A stretch of DNA of 64,000 nt from an uncultured Sulfitobacter sp. (GTDB taxonomy: Bacteria > Pseudomonadota > Alphaproteobacteria > Rhodobacterales > Rhodobacteraceae). Under the pieces are notes generated by a model, which was not told the DNA's origin, did no database searches, and saw nothing but the letters and a program-made list of their open reading frames with translations. Shown here in pieces: positions 35,081 through 47,374 of the stretch (within the stretch, counting starts at the first letter, position 1; the number at the start of each line of letters is the position of its first letter). The stretch spans positions 62,001 to 126,000 of the forward strand of contig CANMXJ010000007.1 in assembly GCA_947501805.1 (NCBI GenBank). The letters are read 5' to 3'. The position numbers and the translations under genes are program-made.

Positions 35081-36793
35081 ATGGCCCGCCACCTGATCAC
35101 CTCCGCCATTCCCTACATCAATGGCATCAAACACCTTGGAAATCTGGTGGGAAGCCAACTTCCTGCGGACCTCTATGCGCGCTATCTGCGCGGGCGTGGT
35201 CACGAGGTGCTTTTTCTATGCGCGACGGATGAACACGGCACGCCGGCAGAGCTGGCAGCCGCCAAGGCGGGCAAACCCGTGGCTGAATATTGCGCTGAAA
35301 TGCATGCAGTACAGGCCGAGATTGCCGAAGGCTTTGGCATGTCCTTTGATCATTTCGGCCGCTCTTCATCACTCCAGAACCAGAAGCTGACCCAGCATTT
35401 TGCCGGCGTGCTGGCCGATCAGGGGCTTATTGTGGAAGTGACCGAGAAACAGGTCTATTCCAACGCCGATGGCCGGTTCCTGCCGGATCGCTACATTGAA
35501 GGTACCTGCCCCAATTGTGGCTTTGAATCTGCACGCGGTGATCAATGTGACAATTGCACCAAGCAGCTGGACCCTGTCGATCTGATCAATCCGCGCAGTA
35601 CGATTTCGGGCTCCACCGATCTGGAAATGCGTGACACGAAACATCTGTTCCTGCGCCAGAGCCTGATGAAAGATCGTCTGGATGCGTGGATCAATGAAAA
35701 AGAAGACTGGCCTGTTCTGACAACCTCGATTGCAAAGAAGTGGCTGCATGACGGCGATGGTTTGCAAGACCGCGGTATCACCCGTGACCTTAGTTGGGGT
35801 GTGCCTGTCAAACGGGGCGACGCAGAGTGGCCGGGCATGGAAGGCAAGGTCTTTTATGTGTGGTTCGACGCCCCCATTGAATACATCGCCTCTGCGCAGG
35901 AATGGGTCGATGCAGGCAAAGGCAGTGATTGGGAACGCTGGTGGCGCACCGACAAGGGCGCGGATGATGTGCGCTATACGCAGTTTATGGGCAAGGACAA
36001 CGTGCCTTTCCACACGTTGAGTTTTCCCGCAACAATCATGGGCTCGAACGAGCCATGGAAGCTGGTCGATTACATCAAGTCATTTAACTACCTGACCTAT
36101 GACGGCGGACAGTTCTCCACCTCGCGCGGGCGCGGTGTGTTCATGGATCAAGCGTTGGAAATCCTTCCAGCGGATTACTGGCGCTGGTGGTTGCTGTCCC
36201 ATGCACCCGAAACATCAGATGCCGAATTCACTTGGGAGAATTTCCAGACTTCTGTAAACAAAGATCTGGCCGATGTGCTGGGCAACTTTGTCAGCCGCAT
36301 CACCAAATTTTGCCGCTCCAAGTTTGGCGAAGCTGTCCCGCAAGCCGGGGAATACGGCGCCGCAGAAGAAGCGTTGATTGCTGATTTGACAGAACGGGTC
36401 ACCCGATATCAGAATTTGATGGATGCTGTAGAGGTGCGCAAATCCGCGCAGGAACTGCGGGCGATTTGGGCAGCGGGCAACGAATACCTTCAGGCGCAAG
36501 CGCCGTGGACGACGTTTAAAACGGATCCTGACAAGGCCGCGGCGCAAGTCCGTTTGGCCCTGAACCTGATCCCGCTATATGCGACACTTTCGGCCCCGTT
36601 CATTCCGACAGCTGCAGCAAGCATGTTGGAGGCGGCCAGAACGCCGGATGCAGGATGGCCAGATGACGTGCCACGTGCCCTTGACCGTATGGCACCAGGC
36701 CATGAGTTTGATGTACCCGAAGTGTTATTTGCCAAGATCACGGATGACGATGTCGCGCAGTGGTCAGTCAGGTTCGCAGGTACGCGGGACTAA
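35081..36793 (+). CDS. metG: Methionyl-tRNA synthetase
   Basis: 570 aa class I synthetase. The HIGH motif appears as HLGN ([11 protein letters not shown]). A zinc knuckle has two CxxC pairs (GTCPNCGFE and GDQCDNC). The KMSKS motif is FSTSRGRG, a form seen in this MetRS branch. The C-terminal anticodon-binding helical domain starts at about 385. There is no C-terminal tRNA-binding dimerisation domain. A good AAAAGGA site precedes ATG 35081. Confidence 0.97.
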   Translation: MARHLITSAIPYINGIKHLGNLVGSQLPADLYARYLRGRGHEVLFLCATDEHGTPAELAAAKAGKPVAEYCAEMHAVQAEIAEGFGMSFDHFGRSSSLQNQKLTQHFAGVLADQGLIVEVTEKQVYSNADGRFLPDRYIEGTCPNCGFESARGDQCDNCTKQLDPVDLINPRSTISGSTDLEMRDTKHLFLRQSLMKDRLDAWINEKEDWPVLTTSIAKKWLHDGDGLQDRGITRDLSWGVPVKRGDAEWPGMEGKVFYVWFDAPIEYIASAQEWVDAGKGSDWERWWRTDKGADDVRYTQFMGKDNVPFHTLSFPATIMGSNEPWKLVDYIKSFNYLTYDGGQFSTSRGRGVFMDQALEILPADYWRWWLLSHAPETSDAEFTWENFQTSVNKDLADVLGNFVSRITKFCRSKFGEAVPQAGEYGAAEEALIADLTERVTRYQNLMDAVEVRKSAQELRAIWAAGNEYLQAQAPWTTFKTDPDKAAAQVRLALNLIPLYATLSAPFIPTAAASMLEAARTPDAGWPDDVPRALDRMAPGHEFDVPEVLFAKITDDDVAQWSVRFAGTRD

Positions 36794-36999
36794 GATCGAA
36801 ACCGGACCTTGTCTGGTCTCTGCCCTGTCTCGCATCGCTTCGGGCTTCGGAATGCCGCACTGATTACCTCTTGTCCGTCTTCAGCACCACCAATGCAGGC
36901 AAGCAAACAGTAGCGTTGTTTGCTAGGTTCCCTGACTGGGTACTTCGGCCAGCGTGTGATCATTGCAAACCAGCTATCCTCGCCATGTGTTTCACGACG

Positions 37000-40225
<3,226 letters not shown>

Positions 40226-40248
40226 AGTGCAACGATGAAATTTGAAAT

Positions 40249-40286
40249 GGCCCGTCTGACCCAGTCAGGCGGGCCGTTTTCTTTTG
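40249..40286 (+). terminator. Rho-independent terminator of katG
   Basis: Six GC pairs (GGCCCG with CGGGCC), a T-G wobble and four further pairs (CTGA with TCAG) close a five-base loop. GTTTTCTTTT follows. It starts 24 bases after the katG stop. Confidence 0.88.
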
Positions 40287-40361
40287 TGCTTTCGTGCACT
40301 TCGTACAATACTGTTTTGCCAATCCGCAGCATTCAGGCCATCCTGCCCCAAAGGGATACAC

Positions 40362-41240
40362 ATGAAGCAACCACGTCTGCCATTAACTGTCATCGGCGGC
40401 TACCTCGGGGCCGGAAAAACCACGTTAATCAACCGGTTGCTGTCCGAAGATCACGGGCAAAAGCTGATGGTCATGGTAAACGACTTTGGCAGCATCAACA
40501 TTGACGCCGCCCTGTTGGAAAGCGCCAGTGATGATACGATCACCCTGACCAACGGCTGTGTCTGCTGCACCATGGGCGCTGATCTGTTCATGGCGATGAA
40601 CGACGTGCTGGACCGCCGTCCCCGCCCCGATCATCTGTTGATAGAGGCAAGCGGCATTGCAGATCCCGCCCGCATCGCAGCCGCCGCGCGGGCTGAGCCT
40701 GACATGGCCTATGGCGGGACGATCGTTGTGGTAGATGCGCTGAATTTCGAAACACTGGCGGATGATCCGCAAATCGGCGCACAGGTCAGGGATCAGGTGG
40801 CTGCCGCCGATCTGGTCTTGGTCGGCAAGAGCACCGGCATCCCCGCCAAGCTTGCAGTGCAACTGAGTGTGCTTGGCCCTGCCCCGCTGGTTGATCTTTC
40901 GACCTTAGATGAAGTTGCGCCGATCTTGCTGGGCGGCATGTCACCGCGTAACGCTCCCGCAAAAACAGACGCGCATCCCGCCTACACACATTGGGTGCAT
41001 GACAGTGACATAACGATGCGTCGTGAGAACTTGGTGGTGAAACTGAACTCTGCTCCAGCGGCGCTTTACCGCCTCAAAGGCTGGGTACGCGATCCGGAGG
41101 GCAACGGGTTCGAGGTCCACAAGGTTGGGGCGCGACAGGATGTGAAGAAAGTCAAAAACCTTGAAGCTACGCGCTTGGTCGGCATTGGTGTCAAAGCGGC
41201 GCTCGATCTGGCGGACGTGCAGGATTGGTGGAACAGCTAG
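40362..41240 (+). CDS. CobW/COG0523 family GTP-binding metallochaperone-like protein
   Basis: 292 aa from ATG 40362; the longer frame runs into the katG terminator. Walker A is GYLGAGKTTLINR. The metal motif CxCC is in TNGCVCCTMG. The usual GTPase signatures EASGIADP and KST follow, the latter being a weak form of NKxD. A CobW C-terminal domain starts near residue 210. Proteins of this family deliver or allocate metals such as zinc or cobalt; no target is evident here. Confidence 0.88.
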   Translation: MKQPRLPLTVIGGYLGAGKTTLINRLLSEDHGQKLMVMVNDFGSINIDAALLESASDDTITLTNGCVCCTMGADLFMAMNDVLDRRPRPDHLLIEASGIADPARIAAAARAEPDMAYGGTIVVVDALNFETLADDPQIGAQVRDQVAAADLVLVGKSTGIPAKLAVQLSVLGPAPLVDLSTLDEVAPILLGGMSPRNAPAKTDAHPAYTHWVHDSDITMRRENLVVKLNSAPAALYRLKGWVRDPEGNGFEVHKVGARQDVKKVKNLEATRLVGIGVKAALDLADVQDWWNS

Positions 41241-41328
41241 ACGGTCGTCGGCGCACGCCCGACAAAATCGTGGATTGGACAACAGCGCCGCACCTGTTAC
41301 GCCCAACGGGAAACTAGGTGGGCCGCAC

Positions 41329-42582
41329 ATGACACTTCTTCAAATCACTTCATTACTGATCGTGCTTGCCGGTGCCTTTGGTGCCATAAACTACCTGTTC
41401 CTGAAGCTGCCTTCCGCCATCGGTATCCTTGTCGTGGCGTTGCTAGCCTCCTTCTTTGTGATTATCACCGATGCCGTTTTCCCCGCCCTGACGGTTGAGG
41501 AAAGCATCCGCGCACAGGTGTTGGAGCTGGAATTTTCCGAAGCCCTGCTCGAAGGCATGCTGGGCCTGCTGCTGTTTGCCGGTGCGCTGCATGTTAAGCT
41601 GTCGGATTTGCGCAAAGACTGGTTGTTGATCCTGCTCATGGCAACAATGGGCATCGGGATTTCGACGTTTATCGTTGGTGCCGCGTTCAGCTGGATTACC
41701 GGCATGCCCCTGATGATCGCCCTGATTTTCGGTGCGCTGATCTCGCCTACCGATCCTGTGGCCGTGCTGGGTGTGCTGCGCGAAGCGGACCTGCCAAAGT
41801 CATTGGAAACCAAGATTGCAGGGGAAAGCCTGTTTAATGATGGTGTCGGATACGTCGTATTTCTAGTGCTGGTCGGCCTTGCCTACCCTTCGGGTGATCA
41901 GCATGGTTCCGGCCTTGGCGATGCGGCTACTTTGTTTGTGCAAGAAGCCCTTGGTGGCGCAGTCCTTGGTATTAGCCTTGGTTGGCTGACTTTCCGTGTG
42001 ATGCGCCTGATTGATGATTATTCTCTTGAGGTTCTGATCACCCTTGGTCTTGCCTTCGGCGGCTATGAACTGGCCGTCTGGCTGCATGTCTCTGCCCCGA
42101 TTATGGCAGTCTGTGCCGGTTTGTTGATTGGCGACATCGGCGCAAAACACGGCATGTCCGAAGAAACCCGCAGCTATGTTGATGCCTTCTGGAAACTGGT
42201 CGATGAAATCCTCAACGCAGTGTTATTCTTAATGATCGGGTTCGAGGTCTTTGCCGTCGCGTTCGAAGCCGACTTTGTCGTGTCCGGCCTGATGGCAATT
42301 GTGATTGCGCTCGTGGCAAGGCTGGCGGCTGTATCGGTGCCCGTGATGATGATGAAACCATTTCGCGATTTCAGCGCCGGTGTCATTCCGATTATGACAT
42401 GGGGCGGCCTGAAGGGCGGTATCTCCGTTGCGCTCGCGCTGTCCTTGCCCGAAAGCGAATGGAAACCGCTGATCCTGACGGCGACCTATATGGTCGTGAT
42501 CTTTTCGATCATCATTCAGGGGCTGACAGTCACGCGGCTGGCCGAACGGGTTGGGCGCGCGCCGGAATTGCCAAACAGCTAG
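41329..42582 (+). CDS. CPA1-family sodium/proton antiporter
   Basis: 417 aa from ATG 41329; a longer frame overlaps the previous gene and is rejected. About twelve transmembrane helices are present. CPA1 signatures are GALISPTDPVAVLGVLREADLP and the ion-binding GESLFNDGVGYVVFLVLV, followed by WGGLKGGISVALALSLP near the end. It should exchange Na+ or K+ for H+ at the inner membrane, which fits a marine organism. Confidence 0.92.
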   Translation: MTLLQITSLLIVLAGAFGAINYLFLKLPSAIGILVVALLASFFVIITDAVFPALTVEESIRAQVLELEFSEALLEGMLGLLLFAGALHVKLSDLRKDWLLILLMATMGIGISTFIVGAAFSWITGMPLMIALIFGALISPTDPVAVLGVLREADLPKSLETKIAGESLFNDGVGYVVFLVLVGLAYPSGDQHGSGLGDAATLFVQEALGGAVLGISLGWLTFRVMRLIDDYSLEVLITLGLAFGGYELAVWLHVSAPIMAVCAGLLIGDIGAKHGMSEETRSYVDAFWKLVDEILNAVLFLMIGFEVFAVAFEADFVVSGLMAIVIALVARLAAVSVPVMMMKPFRDFSAGVIPIMTWGGLKGGISVALALSLPESEWKPLILTATYMVVIFSIIIQGLTVTRLAERVGRAPELPNS

Positions 42583-42588
42583 AACCTG

Positions 42589-43461
42589 TCAAGTAAATTT
42601 GCGAAACAGCTTGGTCTGGTCAAACATGTCCTCAAGCTCTTCCATGCGGTCCTTTGTATCGCCCCATGTGAGGTTCTGAACGCTCGAGATCATGGTTTCC
42701 AGCAGCAACAACGGCATGACTGCAGAATCCCACGCGGACGGCACCACAATCCGGCTACTGAAACTCACATCTGCCAGATGATGCACCGGAGAGCGCCATT
42801 GATCCGTGAACAGGATCAGTTTTGCGCCTTTGGCATGGGCCATCTCGGCCAGCTTCAACGTGTTATTCTCATAGCGACGCATGTCAAAGATGATGAACAG
42901 ATCGCCTTCTTTCACATCCAGCAGGTAATGCGGCCATGCGTTCGAGGTCGACTCAATATGGGTAATATGCGGGCGGATCACTTGCATGTGCAGGAACAGA
43001 TATTCCGCGAGCGTATGCGTCACGCGTCCGCCAACAATATAGAGGTGGTGGTTGGTGTCAGCGCTCAATCGACATGCCAGATCAAACTCTGCGGGATCAA
43101 TCTGGCCAAGGGTGTGGCGCACATTGTCGATCACCGCATCTGTGAACCTGTTCAACAGATGCTCGGAGGGTGCCCCCTCTGCCCAGGTATCGTGTTTGGC
43201 GATTGGGTTCTTGGCTTTGGCCTTTAACTCCTCGCGCAACTCGGTCTGAAATTCCGGGTATCCGCTAAATCCGAGTTTTTGTACCATCCGCGCGACCGTC
43301 GGAACGGAAACCTCGGCATCCTTGGCCAAGGCGCTTAGTGGTCCCAAACCAGATGCGGGATAGTTCTCCAGAATAGAATGCGCCAATTGGCGTTCGGCCC
43401 GTGTCAAATCATCCAGCTGGCTCTGGATACGGTCCGAAATCGTGAGAACAGCTTCAGTCAT
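42589..43461 (-). CDS. RpiR/MurR family transcriptional regulator
   Basis: 290 aa. An N-terminal HTH_6 domain (LTRAERQLAHSILENYPA, then DAEVSVPTVARMVQKLGFSGYPEFQ) is followed by a SIS domain at about 130-270 (HHLYIVGGRVTHTLAEYLF, then DLFIIFDMRRYENNTL). RpiR proteins bind a phosphosugar or other small ligand. It is divergent from the formylglutamate-amidohydrolase/TRAP/ligase operon and most likely controls it. The intergenic region contains an inverted repeat that could be its operator. Confidence 0.92.
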   Translation of the reverse strand: MTEAVLTISDRIQSQLDDLTRAERQLAHSILENYPASGLGPLSALAKDAEVSVPTVARMVQKLGFSGYPEFQTELREELKAKAKNPIAKHDTWAEGAPSEHLLNRFTDAVIDNVRHTLGQIDPAEFDLACRLSADTNHHLYIVGGRVTHTLAEYLFLHMQVIRPHITHIESTSNAWPHYLLDVKEGDLFIIFDMRRYENNTLKLAEMAHAKGAKLILFTDQWRSPVHHLADVSFSSRIVVPSAWDSAVMPLLLLETMISSVQNLTWGDTKDRMEELEDMFDQTKLFRKFT

Positions 43462-43483
43462 TGCACGCCTTGCATTCTTGATC

Positions 43484-43523
43484 GAAAAAATAACAACGCA
43501 GCATGTGGTGTTATATTTTTTTC
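43484..43523. promoter_or_regulatory. Inverted repeat, candidate operator of the RpiR regulator
   Basis: An imperfect inverted repeat of about 40 bp: the left arm GAAAAAATAACAAC faces a right arm GTGTTATATTTTTTTC across a 10-base centre. It lies 22 bp from the RpiR start and 55 bp from the amidohydrolase start. RpiR operators are often A/T-rich GAAA-N-TTTC-type repeats. Confidence 0.6.
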
Positions 43524-43578
43524 ACTATTGTGTTGACAGATGCCGGTTTTGCCAAGACCTTTATCCTTGGGAGGGGCT

Positions 43579-44349
43579 ATGTCTGACACTATCAGCACCA
43601 CGCAAAAAGATCACGTCCTTGTGGTAAACCCCACTGGCGCATCCCGCATTGTGCTGGTCTGTGAACATGCGTCGCATTTTATTCCCCCTGCTTTCAATAA
43701 TCTGGGCCTTTCCGAAAAGGATCGCATCAGCCATGCCGCCTGGGATCCCGGAGCGATGGCCCTGTCAGAACGTCTGTCCAAACATCTAGATGCCCCTCTT
43801 GTGGCAAACAATGTGTCCCGCCTTGTCTACGACTGCAACCGCCCGCCAAGCGCGCCCGACGCTATGCCAGCTCGCAGCGAGGTGATCGAGGTGCCCGGCA
43901 ATCTCGGGTTAAGCAATGCGGATCGCGCAGCACGTGTCGCGTCATATTATCGCCCCTTCGAGACAACCCTTCGCAAGGTGCTTGACCAGAAAGCCGCCCC
44001 GATCATTGTGACGATCCACAGTTTCACACCGGTTTATCATGGTGTGCATCGCGCAGTTGAAATCGGCGTGCTGCATGACAGTGACACGCGGCTGGCGGAT
44101 GCAATGTTGAAAACCGCTAAACTCCATACGCAGGCGAATGTTGAACGTAATGCGCCTTATGGGCCGGAAAACGGCGTGACCCATACATTGCAAGAACACG
44201 CGCTGAAAGAGGCCCGCCTGAACGTCATGTTGGAGGTGCGCAACGACCTGATCCAAACCGAAGCGCAGCAAGATGACATGGGCAAGATGATGGCAGGCTG
44301 GATCGCGGATGCCTGCGCAGAGCTTGATTTTTCAGGGGCTCAAAAATGA
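43579..44349 (+). CDS. N-formylglutamate amidohydrolase family protein
   Basis: 256 aa from ATG 43579 with GGGAGGGG upstream. Family features are IVLVCEHASHFIPPAF, SHAAWDPGAMALSERL, RLVYDCNRPP, IVTIHSFTPVYHG and EVRNDLI, including the zinc ligands. True HutG-type enzymes release formate from N-formylglutamate in histidine breakdown. No hut genes are here; instead it leads a TRAP/ligase/dehydrogenase operon, which suggests it cleaves a different glutamyl amide. It overlaps the TRAP gene by 4 bp. Confidence 0.9.
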   Translation: MSDTISTTQKDHVLVVNPTGASRIVLVCEHASHFIPPAFNNLGLSEKDRISHAAWDPGAMALSERLSKHLDAPLVANNVSRLVYDCNRPPSAPDAMPARSEVIEVPGNLGLSNADRAARVASYYRPFETTLRKVLDQKAAPIIVTIHSFTPVYHGVHRAVEIGVLHDSDTRLADAMLKTAKLHTQANVERNAPYGPENGVTHTLQEHALKEARLNVMLEVRNDLIQTEAQQDDMGKMMAGWIADACAELDFSGAQK

Positions 44350-44915
44350 CGGGAGTAATGCGTGGATACATCGCCGGTGTAGATGCCGTGAACTACCGTA
44401 TGGGCCGCATCGCGATGTACGGGATATTTGTGTTGATGGGCATCCTGCTGTGGTCCTCGATCAGCAAAACATTCTTTCTGCCGACCCTTTGGACGCTTGA
44501 AATGGCGCAGTTTGTGATGGTTGGTTACTATATTCTTGGCGGGCCGTATTCGATCCAGCTGGGATCAAATGTACGAATGGACCTGCTTTATGGCGAATGG
44601 TCCGTGCGGCGCAAAGCGTGGTTTGACCTGATCACCGTTTGCTTTCTGATCTTCTATCTTTGCGTTCTGATTTATGGTGCGGTCAGCTCTACCGCCTATT
44701 CCTTGGGCTATTGGAAGACCGAACCGTTTTCCTACCTGTTGGGCGTGATCACGGGCAGCGAAGAAGTCGGGCGTCTGGAACGATCTTCCTCTGCGTGGCG
44801 ACCTTATATGTGGCCGATCAAAGTCGTTATGATCATCGGGTTTTTCCTGATGTTGCTGCAATGCGTGTCGGAATTGTTCAAAGACGTGCTGCGCTTGAAG
44901 GGCGAGGACATCTGA
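44346..44915 (+). CDS. TRAP transporter small permease (DctQ-type)
   Basis: 189 aa with four transmembrane helices (MYGIFVLMGILLWSSIS, FVMVGYYILGG, FDLITVCFLIFYLCVLIYG and IKVVMIIGFFLMLLQC). It has the usual DctQ size and order before DctM. There is a longer than usual loop between helices 3 and 4. It overlaps the amidohydrolase stop by 4 bp and the large permease by 1 bp (TGATG). Confidence 0.92.
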   Translation: MTGVMRGYIAGVDAVNYRMGRIAMYGIFVLMGILLWSSISKTFFLPTLWTLEMAQFVMVGYYILGGPYSIQLGSNVRMDLLYGEWSVRRKAWFDLITVCFLIFYLCVLIYGAVSSTAYSLGYWKTEPFSYLLGVITGSEEVGRLERSSSAWRPYMWPIKVVMIIGFFLMLLQCVSELFKDVLRLKGEDI

Positions 44916-46240
44916 TGCCTTACGAGATGATCGCCACGCTGATGTTCTCGACCATGATGTTGATGCTACTTACCGGACAGCGGGTATTTGGCGCGATTGG
45001 CTTTATTGCTGTGGTCGCCGCCTTGCTGCTGTGGGGCAACAAGGGCGGCTTTGACATCGGATTTTCGGCGGCGATGAAGCTGATGAAATGGTATCCGCTG
45101 CTGACGCTCCCGATGTTCATTTTCATGGGGTACGTGTTGTCGGAGAGTAAAATCGCCGATGATCTCTACAAGATGTTCCACGTCTGGATGGGTGGTCTGC
45201 GCGGCGGTCTCGCGATTGGTACAATTGGCCTGATGGTGCTGATTTCCGCGATGAACGGATTGTCCGTCGCAGGCATGGCGATTGGCGCAACAATCGCTCT
45301 GCCGGAACTGCTGAAACGCGGCTATGACAAGCGCATGGTCACGGGCGTGATCCAAGCCGGATCGTCACTGGGCATTCTCGTACCGCCGTCGGTGGTCCTT
45401 GTCCTATATGCCATGATCGCACGCCAACCTGTCGGGCAACTCTGGCTTGCGGGTATCATTCCGGGGCTGATGATGGCTGCGATGTTCATCATCTACATCG
45501 TGATCCGCTGCCGGATAAACCCAGACCTTGGCCCTGCACTCCGCTTGGAAGAACGCGACATACCGCGCGCTGAAAAGCTGCGGCTGTTGCAGGCTGGCCT
45601 GCTGCCACTGGGCATCTTTGCGGTGATGATGGTGCCTTTTGTGAACGGCTGGACCAGCCTCGTGGAAAGCTCCGCCATCGGGGCCATCGCCGCCTTTGTC
45701 GCCGCTGTCCTCAAGGGCCGCATGACCCGCGAGGTGTTCGAGAACTCGGTAAGAAACACCCTCGGCATCACATGCATGTTCATGTGGATCATCCTTGCCG
45801 CCCTCGCTTTTGGCGCGGTCTTTGACGGATTGGGCGCGGTCAAAGCCATCGAGAACCTGTTCACAGAACAACTCAACCTTTCCCCGTGGATGATCCTGAT
45901 CCTGATGCAACTCAGTTTCATTATCATGGGCACCTTCCTTGATGATACCGCGATGCTGGTCATCGTCGCCCCCCTCTATGTCCCCCTCGTCGGCGCTCTC
46001 GGCTTTGATCTGATCTGGTACGGTATCCTTTATACGATCACGACGCAGATCGCCTATATGACGCCGCCGTTCGGCTATAACCTGTTCCTCATGCGCGCCA
46101 TGGCTCCGCCTGAAATCAGCCTGCGCGACATCTATGCCTCCATCACGCCTTTTGTGCTGGTGATGGTTGGTGCGCTGACGCTTGTGATGATCTTTCCGGG
46201 CCTCGCCCTGTGGCTGCCCGAATATGTTTACGGAAAATAA
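44915..46240 (+). CDS. TRAP transporter large permease (DctM-type)
   Basis: 441 aa from ATG 44915; the longer frame from 44639 is an overlap artefact. About twelve helices are present with DctM signatures: LPMFIFMGYVLSESKIADDLY, GLSVAGMAIGATIALPEL, AGSSLGILVPPSVVLVLYAMI, and LMQLSFIIMGTFLDDTAMLV. It drives sodium-coupled uptake together with DctQ and the binding protein. Confidence 0.95.
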   Translation: MPYEMIATLMFSTMMLMLLTGQRVFGAIGFIAVVAALLLWGNKGGFDIGFSAAMKLMKWYPLLTLPMFIFMGYVLSESKIADDLYKMFHVWMGGLRGGLAIGTIGLMVLISAMNGLSVAGMAIGATIALPELLKRGYDKRMVTGVIQAGSSLGILVPPSVVLVLYAMIARQPVGQLWLAGIIPGLMMAAMFIIYIVIRCRINPDLGPALRLEERDIPRAEKLRLLQAGLLPLGIFAVMMVPFVNGWTSLVESSAIGAIAAFVAAVLKGRMTREVFENSVRNTLGITCMFMWIILAALAFGAVFDGLGAVKAIENLFTEQLNLSPWMILILMQLSFIIMGTFLDDTAMLVIVAPLYVPLVGALGFDLIWYGILYTITTQIAYMTPPFGYNLFLMRAMAPPEISLRDIYASITPFVLVMVGALTLVMIFPGLALWLPEYVYGK

Positions 46241-46288
46241 CCCCAAAGCCGGATCAACCGGCCTCATTTGAAAACAAGGAGAAACGAC

Positions 46289-47320
46289 ATGACAACCAGA
46301 CGTAAGTTTATCCAAGGGGCTGCTGTTGCTGCCCCCGCCGCACTGGCCACACCGGCACTGGCGCAAAGCACAATCAAATGGCGCATGCAGACTTATGCCG
46401 GTGCCGCGCTTGCCGCAGAAGTCATTGATCCGGCAATCAAGATGTTCAACCAGATCGCAGGCGACCGTATGCAGATCGAGCTGTTCTATGCTGACCAGCT
46501 TGTCCCCACGGGCGAGCTGTTTCAAGCCCTGCAACGCGGCACCATCGACGCCGTGCAATCGGATGATGATAGCATGGCATCCCCCACGGAAGTCACAGTG
46601 TTCGGCGGCTACTTCCCATTTGGTTCGCGCTACTCGCTCGACGTGCCGGTGCTGTTCAACCAATACGGTCTCAATGAAATCTGGGACGAGGAATATTCCA
46701 AAGTCGGCGTCAAACACATCTCCGCCGGTGCATGGGATCCCTGCCATTTCGCGACCAAAGATCCGATCAACTCGCTCGAAGACCTCAAGGGCAAGCGCAT
46801 CTTTACCTTCCCGACAGCGGGCCGCTTCCTGACCCAGTTCGGCGTGGTCCCTGTGAACCTGCCATGGGAAGACATCGAAGTCGCCATGCAGACGGGCGAG
46901 TTAGACGGCATCGCGTGGTCGGGAATCACCGAAGATTACACTGTGGGTTGGGCTGATGTGACCAACTACTTCCTGACCAACAACATTTCCGGCGCTTGGG
47001 CGGGATCGTTCTTTGCCAATATGGACCGCTGGAACGAGTTGCCAGAAGACCTGCAAACCCTGTTCCGCGTCTGCTGTGACCAGTCACATTATTACCGCCA
47101 GTGGTGGTATTGGGGCGGTGAGGCCAACCTGCGCGTCAATGGTGACAAGCTGAAGCTGACCACGATTCCGGATGAGGAATGGGCCACGGTCGAGGCCGCC
47201 GCGCAGGATTTCTGGGAAGAAATCGCAGCGGAGTCTGATGTGAAGCGGCGCGTGGTGGACATCTTCAAGAAGTACAATGAAGATATGGTCAAAGCGGGCC
47301 GTCCCTACCGTTACGGCTAA
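46289..47320 (+). CDS. TRAP transporter substrate-binding protein (DctP-type), Tat-exported
   Basis: 343 aa from ATG 46289 with AAGGAG 7 bases upstream. A twin-arginine signal (TTRRKFIQGAAVAAP, ending AQS) exports it folded. The periplasmic binding protein contains LKGKRIFTFPTAGRFLTQFG and GELDGIAWSG, typical of DctP family 7. It binds the imported compound. The ligand cannot be read from sequence; neighbours suggest an amino alcohol or amine. Hairpins flank it on both sides. Confidence 0.94.
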   Translation: MTTRRKFIQGAAVAAPAALATPALAQSTIKWRMQTYAGAALAAEVIDPAIKMFNQIAGDRMQIELFYADQLVPTGELFQALQRGTIDAVQSDDDSMASPTEVTVFGGYFPFGSRYSLDVPVLFNQYGLNEIWDEEYSKVGVKHISAGAWDPCHFATKDPINSLEDLKGKRIFTFPTAGRFLTQFGVVPVNLPWEDIEVAMQTGELDGIAWSGITEDYTVGWADVTNYFLTNNISGAWAGSFFANMDRWNELPEDLQTLFRVCCDQSHYYRQWWYWGGEANLRVNGDKLKLTTIPDEEWATVEAAAQDFWEEIAAESDVKRRVVDIFKKYNEDMVKAGRPYRYG

Positions 47321-47329
47321 ACCCAAATC

Positions 47330-47351
47330 GGGGGCGGCATTGCTCGCCCCC
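47330..47351 (+). repeat. Intercistronic hairpin after the TRAP binding protein gene
   Basis: A perfect 7-bp stem (GGGGGCG with CGCCCCC) around an 8-base loop, 10 bp after the stop. There is only a weak pyrimidine tail. It may protect the upstream mRNA or partially terminate, leaving less ligase than binding protein. Confidence 0.6.
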
Positions 47352-47374
47352 TTCCTCTAACGTGAGTAATTCCC

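Noticed and set aside
36794..36999. tRNA or small RNA gene between metG and oxyR
   Set aside because: No cloverleaf, no CCA end and no clear hairpin plus U-run were found in the 206 bp.
43533..43538. TTGACA as -35 of the amidohydrolase/TRAP operon
   Set aside because: The best downstream -10-like sequence is about 21 bases away and would put the transcript start almost on the ribosome binding site.
45404..46747. 447-codon open frame on the minus strand
   Set aside because: Antisense to the TRAP large permease and binding-protein genes; composition is hydrophilic and repetitive, typical of the complement of membrane helices.
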